The position numbers were made by a program, and so were the translations under genes. Positions 8,805 to 17,287 of a DNA stretch of 61,108 nucleotides are shown one piece after another (within the stretch, counting starts at the first letter, position 1; each line of letters starts with the position of its first letter). Below the pieces are notes generated by a model that saw only the letters and a program-made list of their open reading frames with translations, was not told the origin of the DNA and did not search any database. This stretch comes from Thermoplasmata archaeon (GTDB lineage Archaea; Thermoplasmatota; Thermoplasmata; Lutacidiplasmatales; UBA184): assembly GCA_030037875.1 (NCBI GenBank), contig JASHPV010000089.1:1-61108 (forward strand), in the 5' to 3' direction.

Positions 8805-9983
8805 ATGAGCAGCGCGGCCCGTCCCTCGGTCCCCCGCCCTCCGGGGAAAGACCGGCTCGTGTCCAGCGCCTTCGGCGCCGTCGACCGGCCGTACAAGGAA
8901 GCTTCCACCCTTCCCGGCTGGATGTTCTCCGACCCGGCGCTCTACGCCGAGGAGCTCCGCCGGATGTTTCATCGTACCTGGACGTGCATCGGCCGGGACG
9001 ACGAAGTGGCCGGGCCGGGTGGCTTCCGGACGGTCGACGTCGGTGGGTCGGGCGTGCTGGTCGTGCGGGACAAGGACGGGGTCTTGCGCGCCTTCCACAA
9101 CGTCTGTCGGCATCGCGGGACCCGGCTCGTGGAAGAGAACGCGGGGATGGGGCTCTCGAACATCCAGTGCCCGTACCACGCCTGGACGTACGACCTCACG
9201 GGCCAGCTGCGAGGCGCCCCCCACATGACCGGCGTCGCGAATTTCGACAAACGAGACTACGGGCTCCACCCGGTGGCCCTCGAGACGTGGCGGGGGTTCC
9301 TGTGGGTGAACCTGGACCCGAACCCGGCGCCGCTCTCCGAGCATCTGGGGGCGCTGGTCGAGCGCGCCCGGCCCTTCCCACTCGAGCGGCTCCGCCTCGC
9401 CCACCGAGTGGTCTACGAAATCGCGGCGAATTGGAAGCTCGTGGTCGAGAACGCCAACGAGTGCTACCACTGTCCGGGCGTCCACCCGCAGCTCGTCAAG
9501 ATCACCCCCTACACTTCCGGCGAGGAGGACATCCACCGGGGCCCGATCTTCGGCGGCTGGATGGACATGGTCGATGGTGCGGAGACGCTGACGGCCACCG
9601 GGAAGAGCGACCGGAAGCGATTCCCGGCGCTCTCTGCCGAGGACCTCCGCCGGGTCTACTATTACGTGCTGTTCCCGGCGAATTTCATCGCCCTGTCGAC
9701 GGACTACGTGACCATGGATTGGTTCCAGCCGCTGGGCCCCGACCGAACCCGCCTGGTCTTCGATATGTACGTCGACCGGGACGAGCCGGACCCGGCGACG
9801 GACGCCATGGACTTCTGGGAGCAGACGAACCGCCAGGATTGGCACATCTGCGAGATGGCCCACCTCGGGTCGAAGACGATCGGCTACGACCAGGGCCGGT
9901 ACAGTAACCAAGAAGACACGGTCCACGCGGTGGACCGATACTACCTCCACCGGATGGGTTTCGTCGGCGAGCCCCACGAGTAG
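8805..9983 (+). CDS. Rieske non-heme iron oxygenase, alpha subunit (quaternary-amine type), copy 2
   Basis: 392 aa, clearly homologous to the gene before it. Rieske ligands are Cys101-x-His103 and Cys122-x2-His125; mononuclear iron ligands are His222 and His227 in ECYHCPGVH, with a candidate Asp in NRQDWH. Bridging residue Glu219 again replaces the usual Asp. The gap to copy 1 is 9 bases and contains a strong SD, so the two proteins are made together. They could form a mixed oligomer or perform two successive oxidative steps (for example di- then mono-demethylation). Redox partners are not encoded nearby. Confidence 0.9.
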   Translation: MSSAARPSVPRPPGKDRLVSSAFGAVDRPYKEASTLPGWMFSDPALYAEELRRMFHRTWTCIGRDDEVAGPGGFRTVDVGGSGVLVVRDKDGVLRAFHNVCRHRGTRLVEENAGMGLSNIQCPYHAWTYDLTGQLRGAPHMTGVANFDKRDYGLHPVALETWRGFLWVNLDPNPAPLSEHLGALVERARPFPLERLRLAHRVVYEIAANWKLVVENANECYHCPGVHPQLVKITPYTSGEEDIHRGPIFGGWMDMVDGAETLTATGKSDRKRFPALSAEDLRRVYYYVLFPANFIALSTDYVTMDWFQPLGPDRTRLVFDMYVDRDEPDPATDAMDFWEQTNRQDWHICEMAHLGSKTIGYDQGRYSNQEDTVHAVDRYYLHRMGFVGEPHE

Positions 9984-10031
9984 AACGGAGACCCTCGGAG
10001 AAGGAATCCCCGGGGTCCCAGGAGTCCCACC

Positions 10032-11621
10032 GTGGCCGAGTTCGATGCGATCGTGATCGGCGCGGGGCACAACGGCCTCGTCACCGCCGGGTACCTGTCC
10101 CGGGCCGGGGCCCGAGTGTTGGTCCTCGAGAAGCGGGGGATCGTCGGGGGCGCCTGCGTGACGGAGGAACCGTGGCCGGGGTTCAAGCTCAGCACGTTCG
10201 GCTATGCGGCCGGCCTGCTGCGACCGAAAATCGTCGAGGAGTTGGAGCTCAAACGGTTCGGCTACCACCCGATCCTCTGCGACCCGCAGGGATTCTCGCC
10301 GTTTCCCGATGGACGTTCACTGACCCTTTGGCTGGACGACGAGAAGACCCAGCAGGAGATCGCCCGTTTCTCGAAGCGGGACGCCGCCGCGTATCCCAAG
10401 TACGTGGCCTGGTGGGACGACATCCTGGACCAGATCGAGCCGATCTTGCTAGCGCCGCCGGTACCGTTGGGAGAGATGCTCAGCTCGTGGAAGGGAGGTG
10501 ACCCGCAACAGCTTCTCAAGGACCTGTTCCTCCAGAGCGCGTCCGATCTTCTTGACGGGTGGTTCGAATCGGAGGAGCTCAAGGGCCTCATGGCCTCGTC
10601 ATCGATCATCGGCACGTTTGCCGGTCCGAGGACGCCGGGCACGGCGTACATTCTAGCGCATAACGAGCTCGGGTACCTGGACGGCCACCGTCGAATCTGG
10701 GGGCTCGCCCAGGGCGGGATGGGAGGGATCACGCAGGCGATGGCCCGGGCCGCGACCCACTATGGGGCGCAGATCCGAACCAACGCGGGTGTTCGGCAGA
10801 TCCTCGTGGAAGGGGGTCGTGCCGTCGGGGTACTGACCGACTCCGGCGAAGTCCATCGGGCACCGACTGTCATCTCCTCGCTTGACCTGAAGCAGACGTT
10901 CCTGCGACTTGTTCCGGAGGAGGCCGTGGACCTTGGCTTCCGCCTCCGGGTGAAGAAGATCCGGAGCGAGGGGGCCTGTCTCAAGTTCAACGCCGCGCTG
11001 GACCGATTGCCGCGCTACACCGCGGCCCCGGACCCGTCCCGTCTATCGGGGTCGCTGGATATCGCGCCGTCGGTGGACTATCTCGAGCGGGCGTTCGACG
11101 AAGCGAAGTACGGCCAATTCTCGAGCCGCCCCTACATCGATATCTACCATCAGAGCCTCCTCGACCCATCGGTGGCGCCACCGGGGAAGCACACGATGTC
11201 GTGCTTCGTCCAGTATGCCCCGACGGAGCTCCGGGGGATGGATTGGAGCGAGGCCCGGTCGCAAGTTGCCGAGACCGTTCTCGATACGCTCCAGGAGTAC
11301 GCCCCGGACATCCGCGAGACCGTGCTCCACTGGCAGGTCGTGACTCCGCAGGACATCGAAAACATCCTGGGGATGACCGGCGGCAACATCGACCAGGGTG
11401 ACATCACCCCGGACCAGCTCTTCTCGTTCCGTCCGATCCCGGGGTGGACGTCGTATCGGACCCCCCTCCCCGGGCTCTACCTCTGCGGTTGCGCCACGCA
11501 TCCGGGGGGAGGCGTTCTAGGGGCTCCGGGCCACAATGCGGCTCAGGTGATCTTGTCCGATTGGGAAGCCACAGGGGGAGGGTCGGCCCCTCCTCCGGCT
11601 AGTCAGTCGGCCCGGCCGTAG
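10032..11621 (+). CDS. FAD-dependent oxidoreductase, COG1233 (PYROXD2-like), copy 3
   Basis: 529 aa from a GTG, 48 bases after the Rieske pair. FAD fold VIGAGHNGL at the N-terminus, GGACVTEEPWPG, and the C-terminal LYLCGCATHPGGG. It differs from the other two copies in having Cys-Ala in place of Ser-Thr/Ser-Ala before THPGGG and in ending GVLGAPG instead of GVTG. Three copies in 9 kb suggest either a hetero-oligomer or specialisation for successive substrates. Sitting directly behind the Rieske genes, it probably belongs to their operon. Substrate unknown. Confidence 0.88.
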   Translation: MAEFDAIVIGAGHNGLVTAGYLSRAGARVLVLEKRGIVGGACVTEEPWPGFKLSTFGYAAGLLRPKIVEELELKRFGYHPILCDPQGFSPFPDGRSLTLWLDDEKTQQEIARFSKRDAAAYPKYVAWWDDILDQIEPILLAPPVPLGEMLSSWKGGDPQQLLKDLFLQSASDLLDGWFESEELKGLMASSSIIGTFAGPRTPGTAYILAHNELGYLDGHRRIWGLAQGGMGGITQAMARAATHYGAQIRTNAGVRQILVEGGRAVGVLTDSGEVHRAPTVISSLDLKQTFLRLVPEEAVDLGFRLRVKKIRSEGACLKFNAALDRLPRYTAAPDPSRLSGSLDIAPSVDYLERAFDEAKYGQFSSRPYIDIYHQSLLDPSVAPPGKHTMSCFVQYAPTELRGMDWSEARSQVAETVLDTLQEYAPDIRETVLHWQVVTPQDIENILGMTGGNIDQGDITPDQLFSFRPIPGWTSYRTPLPGLYLCGCATHPGGGVLGAPGHNAAQVILSDWEATGGGSAPPPASQSARP

Positions 11622-11653
11622 GCCTTCGCTCGGAGTCGGCCCCCAAGGGGGGT

Positions 11654-11670
11654 TTGATAGGCTATATCAA
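11654..11670. promoter_or_regulatory. inverted repeat TTGATA-N5-TATCAA overlapping a TATA-like element
   Basis: Perfect 6-bp arms separated by GGCTA; the right half includes CTATATC, a possible TATA box ~50 bases ahead of the transporter binding-protein ATG. A repressor bound here would block TBP. Confidence 0.4.
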
Positions 11671-11716
11671 GGGGGGCTGGATAGCACTCGAACCGGTCCC
11701 GGACGCCGCCGTCACC

Positions 11717-13630
11717 ATGGAACCAAAGTGGCTCAGGGTTTCTGCCGTCGTTGTCGCGGTGCTGACTGCGGCGTCGGCCTACGGCGTGTACAATTACTAC
11801 TCCAGCGCCGCCGCCACCGGTTGCGGCCTTCAAAGCACGAACCCTCTGATCTTCGACCAGGCCGAGCAGGTCCACACTCTCGACCCGCAGTGGGCCTATT
11901 CGACCCCCGACTGGGGCGCCGCGCAGCAGGTCTACCAGGCCCTCATCCTGTACAACCAGTCCGACACCATTCAGTTTGACGGGCAGCTTGCCAAGAACTG
12001 GACAAATTCCTCCAACGGGCTGCACTGGAACTTCACCCTCTGGCCGGACGTGCACTTCTCGAACGGTGACCCGTTCAATGCCTACGTGATGTGGTACTCC
12101 CTCTACCGGACCCTCGCCATGTACGGGGCCGACCAGTACCTCCTGGACGAGAACTTCTGGCTGCCGAATGATTGGTACAACAACCCCAACACCACCTATA
12201 CGGACCAAGCGGAACAAAGCCTCCTTTGGGACCTCAACAACTTCAACTTCACGGACCCCAGCAGTGGCCCGGCCAACGAGACCGCGACGCTCTACGCGTC
12301 GAATCAGTCGTTCCAGGTCCTCAACGAGTACGAGATCGAGCTGAACCTCGGAGATGGATACATCGACACCAACTACACGCAGCCGGTGGCGTACACCTAC
12401 CTGCTCGCCGAGATATCCTCCGTCGGCGCGGATGCCGTCGACCCGATCGTCATCGACGCCCATGGCGGAGTGACCGAGGCCGTGAACGAGTGGATGGAGA
12501 ACCACATGGTCGGTACCGGGCCATTTGTCCTGGAACTTTGGAGCCCGGGCAACAGCATTTCATTCAAACCGAGCCCCAACTACTGGGCGGCGGAGGGCAG
12601 CCCCTCCCCGGCCTCCACCGAGCCGTGGAACAACAACCTCCAGCCCGCGAAGACGGCGTTCGAGATCAGCTTCCAGGAAGACCCGTCGATCAACATCCAA
12701 AACCTCCGGAGCGGCGCCTCGGCCGGTGCGTCGTTCGCGTTCCTGGGTCCGGGCACGATCAGCGCGCTCCAGGGCGACACCTGTTTGGAGGTGAAACCCC
12801 TATCCCTCTCCTACTCCGTCGCGAACGGTGGCTGGTGGATCTACATGAACCAGTCCTACGCTCCGTTCAACAATCTGACCGTCCGGGACGCGATCGCCCA
12901 CGCCATCAACATCTCCTACATCGATAACGTGGCCTTTGGTGGCTGGGCCTCCCAGTGGGTCGGCCCTGTGCCGCCGGGGTATCCCGGGTATGACCCCAAC
13001 AATCTGACTCCGTACAAGTTCGACCCGACGCTCGCGAAGCAGCTCATGGCCCAGTCTCCCTGGCCGCATGGGTTCAACACCGCCGCCACTGCGCTCCCGT
13101 TCGTCTACGTGGGCCCGAGTCCGGACTGGGATACGGCGATGACCTTCGTCGCCCAGAATCTGTCCAGCATCGGGATCTACATCACGCCGATCGCGCTGAA
13201 TCTCCCCACGTACTACACGGAACAAGGGTTCGACCTGACCACCGGGCTCTGCATCGCCCAGGAGCATCTCAATGGAGGGCCGTTCGAGATCGGGATGGAG
13301 TTCTACTCCTCCGATTGGATCGCGCCGGACGACTGGACGCTCAACAACGTGTGGACGTATGGTTCCGCCAACCAGTGCATGGGAGGGTACTCGAACGCCA
13401 CGATGGACGCGCTGGCGATCCAGGCCGCGGGCGAGCACAACGAGGCGAAATTCCTCCAGGACTACGCCACGATGACCCAGACGATGTACTACAACTACAC
13501 CGACGTCTGGTTCAACGTCCCGACCCTCTTCGCGGTCTACAACAAGAACGTCGGGGGTCTCTTCCCGAACCCGATCGGGAGCTGCTTGCCCGCGTGGAAC
13601 CTCGAGTGCAACACTGAATACGCCACTTGA
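11717..13630 (+). CDS. family 5 extracellular solute-binding protein (peptide/opine/nickel-type ABC importer)
   Basis: 637 aa from ATG 11717. An in-frame TTG at 11654 would add 21 residues, but it lies inside the promoter-like inverted repeat and would push the hydrophobic anchor inward. The N-terminus is a short basic stretch and a hydrophobic segment, then the mature SBP_bac_5 domain, with the family features YQALILYN, SNGDPFNAY, GTGPFVLE and VRDAIAHAINI. Many NxS/T sequons suggest a glycosylated surface lipoprotein-like or membrane-anchored receptor. It binds oligopeptides or similar amino compounds and should partner the two permeases encoded leftward from 17028. No ATPase is present in the window. 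Confidence 0.88.
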   Translation: MEPKWLRVSAVVVAVLTAASAYGVYNYYSSAAATGCGLQSTNPLIFDQAEQVHTLDPQWAYSTPDWGAAQQVYQALILYNQSDTIQFDGQLAKNWTNSSNGLHWNFTLWPDVHFSNGDPFNAYVMWYSLYRTLAMYGADQYLLDENFWLPNDWYNNPNTTYTDQAEQSLLWDLNNFNFTDPSSGPANETATLYASNQSFQVLNEYEIELNLGDGYIDTNYTQPVAYTYLLAEISSVGADAVDPIVIDAHGGVTEAVNEWMENHMVGTGPFVLELWSPGNSISFKPSPNYWAAEGSPSPASTEPWNNNLQPAKTAFEISFQEDPSINIQNLRSGASAGASFAFLGPGTISALQGDTCLEVKPLSLSYSVANGGWWIYMNQSYAPFNNLTVRDAIAHAINISYIDNVAFGGWASQWVGPVPPGYPGYDPNNLTPYKFDPTLAKQLMAQSPWPHGFNTAATALPFVYVGPSPDWDTAMTFVAQNLSSIGIYITPIALNLPTYYTEQGFDLTTGLCIAQEHLNGGPFEIGMEFYSSDWIAPDDWTLNNVWTYGSANQCMGGYSNATMDALAIQAAGEHNEAKFLQDYATMTQTMYYNYTDVWFNVPTLFAVYNKNVGGLFPNPIGSCLPAWNLECNTEYAT

Positions 13631-13636
13631 TCCCGT

Positions 13637-13661
13637 TCGCCCCGGGCCCTCCCCGGGGCGA
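13637..13661 (+). terminator. 10-bp GC hairpin after the binding-protein gene
   Basis: TCGCCCCGGG and CCCGGGGCGA are exact reverse complements around a 5-base loop, starting six bases after the TGA. No long T tract follows, so it may serve as an mRNA 3'-end stabiliser rather than a classical terminator. Confidence 0.5.
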
Positions 13662-13730
13662 GATAATCCCTCAGCGGGGCCGATAGGTTAAAGGGGGCCG
13701 CCGGTCCCCCGCGCGCAGGGGTTCGGTACT

Positions 13731-14927
13731 ATTCCCACCCAAGGTGCGAAAGTCGTCCAAATCGGTTGCGGAGCCGTCGGACAAGTCATCGCTCGCCATC
13801 TCGCGGAAAGCTCGGCCATTCGGGAGCTGGCGCTTGCCGACCTGGACGGGCCGTTGGCCCAGACAGTAGCCCGGGGACTCCCAGGCGGCCGGGCCACCGG
13901 CGTCGCGATCGATGCCGGGGATGCCTCGGCCGTCGCTTCGTTCGTGAAGGGCGCCGACGTCCTCGTCAATGCCAGCCTTCCCCGGTTCAACAATACCCTC
14001 ATGACGGCCGCCCGCGAAGGCCACGCCGCGTACATCGACCTCGCCTCGGCCTCCAGCGACCCGTTCGTCGACGATGCCAAGTGGAAGGCCGCGGGCGTTC
14101 CCGCAATCATCGCGATGGGGGAGGACCCGGGACTGAGCAACGTGTTCGCTCGGTACGGCGCGGACCAGATGGACTCGGTCGATGCGATCCGGATCCGCGA
14201 TGGCGACACCGCGTCGAGCCCGGACTTTCCGTTCATCTGCCTGTTCAGCCCGGAGACCTTCATCGGAGAGACCCTGAATTCGTCGCGCATCTGGAGGAAC
14301 GGAGCGTACAGCGTCGTGCCGCCCTTCGGCGAGTTCGAGCAGTACGCCTTCCCGCCGCCGGTGGGGCCCCAGCCGGTCTACGAGGTCGATCATGAGGAGG
14401 TCGACACCCTCCCGCGGTACATCGGGAAAGGGGTCCAGTACGTCGATTTCAAGCTCGCGCTCGACGACCGGACGGTCCGGGTACTTCGCACATTCCAGGA
14501 CCTCCAGATCTTCGGGAACGACCGGCCGGACCGCGTGGCGGCCCGAAAGGCGATTCTCAACGTCATCCCGAAACCCGCGGACCTCACGGGCAAGGTCGAC
14601 GGCTCGGCAGCGCTCGTGGTCGAAGTGGACGGCTTGAAGGACGGCCACCATCGGCGCCTCCGGTTGTCGACGTTGATCAGCCACCGGGACGCCGCGAGCA
14701 AGTACGGCGCGACGGGAACGGCCTATCTGACCGGGACCGGGGGCGCAGTCGGAGCGCTGCTGTTGGCGACCGGCCAGGTCCGCGCGCCCGGGATGCACTC
14801 GCCCGAGACGCTCGACCCCGCCCCGTTCCTTCCCCTCTTGGCCGAACGCGGGGTCGCCGTCCACGAGGAGCGGCTCCCGGAGAAGGCGTCGTCCCGCAGG
14901 CAGGCGAGGAAGTCCCGGAAGCGCTAG
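13731..14927 (+). CDS. saccharopine dehydrogenase / lysine 6-dehydrogenase-like oxidoreductase (non-canonical start)
   Basis: 398 aa if read from ATT 13731. The Rossmann fold begins almost at once (VVQIGCGAVGQ), followed by ALADLD, LVNASLP, AYIDLAS and MGEDPGLSN, the pattern of the saccharopine dehydrogenase/reductase family including lysine 6-dehydrogenase. The frame is closed by TAA at 13689, and between it and the glycine-rich loop there is no ATG, GTG or TTG; the first such codon (TTG 13854) would delete the NAD(P) site. ATT is the best candidate start, with AGGGG 9 bases upstream. It may oxidise a free or secondary amine of an amino acid. A sequencing error at the 5' end is the main alternative. 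Confidence 0.75.
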   Translation: MPTQGAKVVQIGCGAVGQVIARHLAESSAIRELALADLDGPLAQTVARGLPGGRATGVAIDAGDASAVASFVKGADVLVNASLPRFNNTLMTAAREGHAAYIDLASASSDPFVDDAKWKAAGVPAIIAMGEDPGLSNVFARYGADQMDSVDAIRIRDGDTASSPDFPFICLFSPETFIGETLNSSRIWRNGAYSVVPPFGEFEQYAFPPPVGPQPVYEVDHEEVDTLPRYIGKGVQYVDFKLALDDRTVRVLRTFQDLQIFGNDRPDRVAARKAILNVIPKPADLTGKVDGSAALVVEVDGLKDGHHRRLRLSTLISHRDAASKYGATGTAYLTGTGGAVGALLLATGQVRAPGMHSPETLDPAPFLPLLAERGVAVHEERLPEKASSRRQARKSRKR

Positions 14928-14952
14928 CCCCTCCGGTCGGGCCGAGAGCGGT

Positions 14953-16005
14953 TCACGACGTCGGGGCCGCGGAGCCCTTCCCGATCTCGCCGGCCGAGGC
15001 GGCGGTGACCGCCAGGGCTCTACGGCTCCGGGGGTCGAGGATATCGCGGAGCCCGTCTCCGAGGAGACTGAACGCCAGGACCGTCACGAAGACGGCTAGC
15101 GCGGTGAAGAGCGTGGGCCACGCGTCGAACGCGAGGTCGGCCTGGTACGAGGAGATCATGGAACCCCACTCCGCGGTGCCCGGGGTGAACCCAATGCCCA
15201 GGAACGTGATCGTCGAGAAGGTGATCAGCACGCTCCCGACATCGAGCGTGTAGTACACGATCAAGGGCTCGGTGATGTTCCGGATGATATGGCGGAAAAG
15301 GATCCCCCGGTCCGAGAGTCCCGCGGCCTTGGCGGCGACGATGAAGGGCGCTCCCTTCACCGCCAGCACCTCCCCGCGCACGAGGCGAACATAGAACGGC
15401 CACCACGTGGCCGCGATCGCGAACAGCACGACGGTGAACCCTCGTCCCAGAACCTCCGCGATCGCCAGCGCGAGCACGAGACTCGGGAAGGCCAGGAAAA
15501 TGTCCGTCACCCGTAGGATGACGACGGAGACGAGTCCTCCCGCGGTCCCCGGGGTGTCCCAGAACCCGGCGATGAGCCCGAGGATCCCCCCGACCGCGAG
15601 TGAGAAGAGTGTGATGCTGAGCCCGATGCTCAGGTCGATCGGCGTCGCAGCAAGAACCCTCGAGAAGACGTCCCGACCGGCCTCGTCGGTGCCGAACGGA
15701 TGGGCGAAGGACGGAGGGAGGTACTTGTTTCCGGAGGGGATGATGATGGAATACGGGACGATCGTCGTGGGGTGACCGATGAGCCCCGACAGGAGCGGCA
15801 CCAGCCAGACGAGGAGACCGGTGATGCAGATGATCGCCACGATGACGAACCCTATCAGTGTGAGCGGGTTCGCCTTCAGTACGGCGTATAGGGTCGCCCA
15901 TTGGTCCCGTCGGGAGGCCCGACGGTGGACGGCGGCCTCGATCGCTGCAGCGAGCTCTTCCCGGCTCTTCGGAGATTCCGCCGAAAGGTCGCCCGGCTCC
16001 GCCAT
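14953..16005 (-). CDS. ABC importer permease, DppC/OppC type
   Basis: 350 aa inner-membrane subunit. A cytoplasmic N-terminus of about 45 residues is followed by a first helix (TLIGFVIVAIICITGLLVWL region), an external loop, and the BPD_transp_1 core carrying FGTDEAGRDVFSRV, the OppC_N/OppC hallmark. The EAA loop that docks the ATPase reads FIVAAKAAGLSDRGI. Its ATG follows directly on the TAG of the dppB-type gene with no gap, so the two are co-translated. The pair imports peptides or comparable solutes with a family 5 binding protein. Confidence 0.92.
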   Translation of the reverse strand: MAEPGDLSAESPKSREELAAAIEAAVHRRASRRDQWATLYAVLKANPLTLIGFVIVAIICITGLLVWLVPLLSGLIGHPTTIVPYSIIIPSGNKYLPPSFAHPFGTDEAGRDVFSRVLAATPIDLSIGLSITLFSLAVGGILGLIAGFWDTPGTAGGLVSVVILRVTDIFLAFPSLVLALAIAEVLGRGFTVVLFAIAATWWPFYVRLVRGEVLAVKGAPFIVAAKAAGLSDRGILFRHIIRNITEPLIVYYTLDVGSVLITFSTITFLGIGFTPGTAEWGSMISSYQADLAFDAWPTLFTALAVFVTVLAFSLLGDGLRDILDPRSRRALAVTAASAGEIGKGSAAPTS

Positions 16006-17028
16006 CTAGCGCCACTCCACCCGCGGGTCAAGGACGCCGTACAGTATGTCGGCCGCCAGGTTCGCTACGACGACCCCGATCGAGAACACGATCACGGTTC
16101 CCACGACGCCGGTGAAGTCGTAGCTCTCGATCGATTCGTACGCGTAGTATCCGATACCGGGCCATTGGAAGATCTCCTCGATGACGACCGTTCCCGAGAG
16201 CAGATAGCCGGCGGTGAGCCCGAGCACCGTGACAGTGGTGATCAGCGCGTTTCGCAGGGCGTGCTTGTACAGAACCCAGACCTCGGTGAGTCCCTTCATC
16301 CGCGCGGTGCGCACGTATTCCAGGGGCAGCACCTCGAGCATGGAGGCCCGGGTCATCCGGGTCGCGATTCCGAGGTTAAAGAACGCCAGCGCGATGGCGG
16401 GCAGCGACAGGTGCTCGAGGGCGTTGAGGGTCCATGGAATGTTACCGGCGATCAATGCGTCGACCACCGACATGTGAGTGTACTGAGGGAACGGAGGGGT
16501 TCCCGTGAACGCCCCCGTCGGAGCGATATGGAGCGCCGGAGCAACGAGGATGGCGAGAACCAGCCCTCCTACGTAGGTCGGCACGGCCCAGCCACTCAGG
16601 TAGAACACCCGGACCAGGTGGTCGGCCCAGCGGCCGTTGCTGTTCGCCGCGATGACGCCAAGCGGGATGCCGACGACCACCATCAAGAACAGCGCCGCGA
16701 TGACGAGCTCGAACGTGGCGGGGAAGTACTCCCCGATGAGGGTCAGGACCGGTTGCTGGTTCACCTGGTCTATGCCCCAGTTCCCCGTCAGCAAGGTCTC
16801 GAGGTACTGGTACAGCTGAACGTAGATCGGGTGGTTCAGCCCGAAGAACGATACGCAATGCTCGTACGCGAGCTTCCCCGCGTGGGGCCCGACCCACGCG
16901 ATACAGGGGTTCGACGTCGAAAGATGGCTAACGACGAAGGTAACGACGATGGCACCGAACAGCACGAGCGCCAGTTGGACCATGCGCTTGGCGATGAACA
17001 CGACCAGGTCGCTGAGGCTGCGTCCCAC
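16006..17028 (-). CDS. ABC importer permease, DppB/OppB type
   Basis: 340 aa with six predicted membrane helices. The first helix is at residues ~10-32, followed by the usual long external loop ending in NHPIYVQLYQYL and GNWGID, characteristic of DppB. The EAA loop reads LEYVRTARMKGLTEVWVLYKHALRNAL. The start is GTG; an in-frame ATG lies 15 codons later but would trim the first helix. It is first of a two-gene leftward unit whose binding protein lies on the opposite strand 2.3 kb away, and whose ATP-binding subunits are missing from the window. Confidence 0.92.
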   Translation of the reverse strand: MGRSLSDLVVFIAKRMVQLALVLFGAIVVTFVVSHLSTSNPCIAWVGPHAGKLAYEHCVSFFGLNHPIYVQLYQYLETLLTGNWGIDQVNQQPVLTLIGEYFPATFELVIAALFLMVVVGIPLGVIAANSNGRWADHLVRVFYLSGWAVPTYVGGLVLAILVAPALHIAPTGAFTGTPPFPQYTHMSVVDALIAGNIPWTLNALEHLSLPAIALAFFNLGIATRMTRASMLEVLPLEYVRTARMKGLTEVWVLYKHALRNALITTVTVLGLTAGYLLSGTVVIEEIFQWPGIGYYAYESIESYDFTGVVGTVIVFSIGVVVANLAADILYGVLDPRVEWR

Positions 17029-17287
17029 TGGTACCCCCCCGGCCGACGCCGACCGTTCGGTAGCGTCGGTTAGGGCTACGCCTCGAAAGTCCGCTGACTA
17101 CAAATAAGCCCCGACGGGCACTTGTTGAGGCCTGGCGTTCGAGGCAAGTTCACGCCGTTCGGACTGAGGCTATTTCGCGTTCGCCGAACGAGCCCCCGCG
17201 GCGCCCGGTTTATGGCGTCTGTCGCGAACGCCCGTCGTGAGCTCGTCGTACGGTTCGACGGCCCGTGAAACGGCAGGGTGCGCCGGT

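Noticed and set aside
8235..10268. 677-codon minus-strand frame opposite the Rieske genes
   Set aside because: No recognisable domain; it covers two complete Rieske genes and the start of an FAD enzyme on the other strand.
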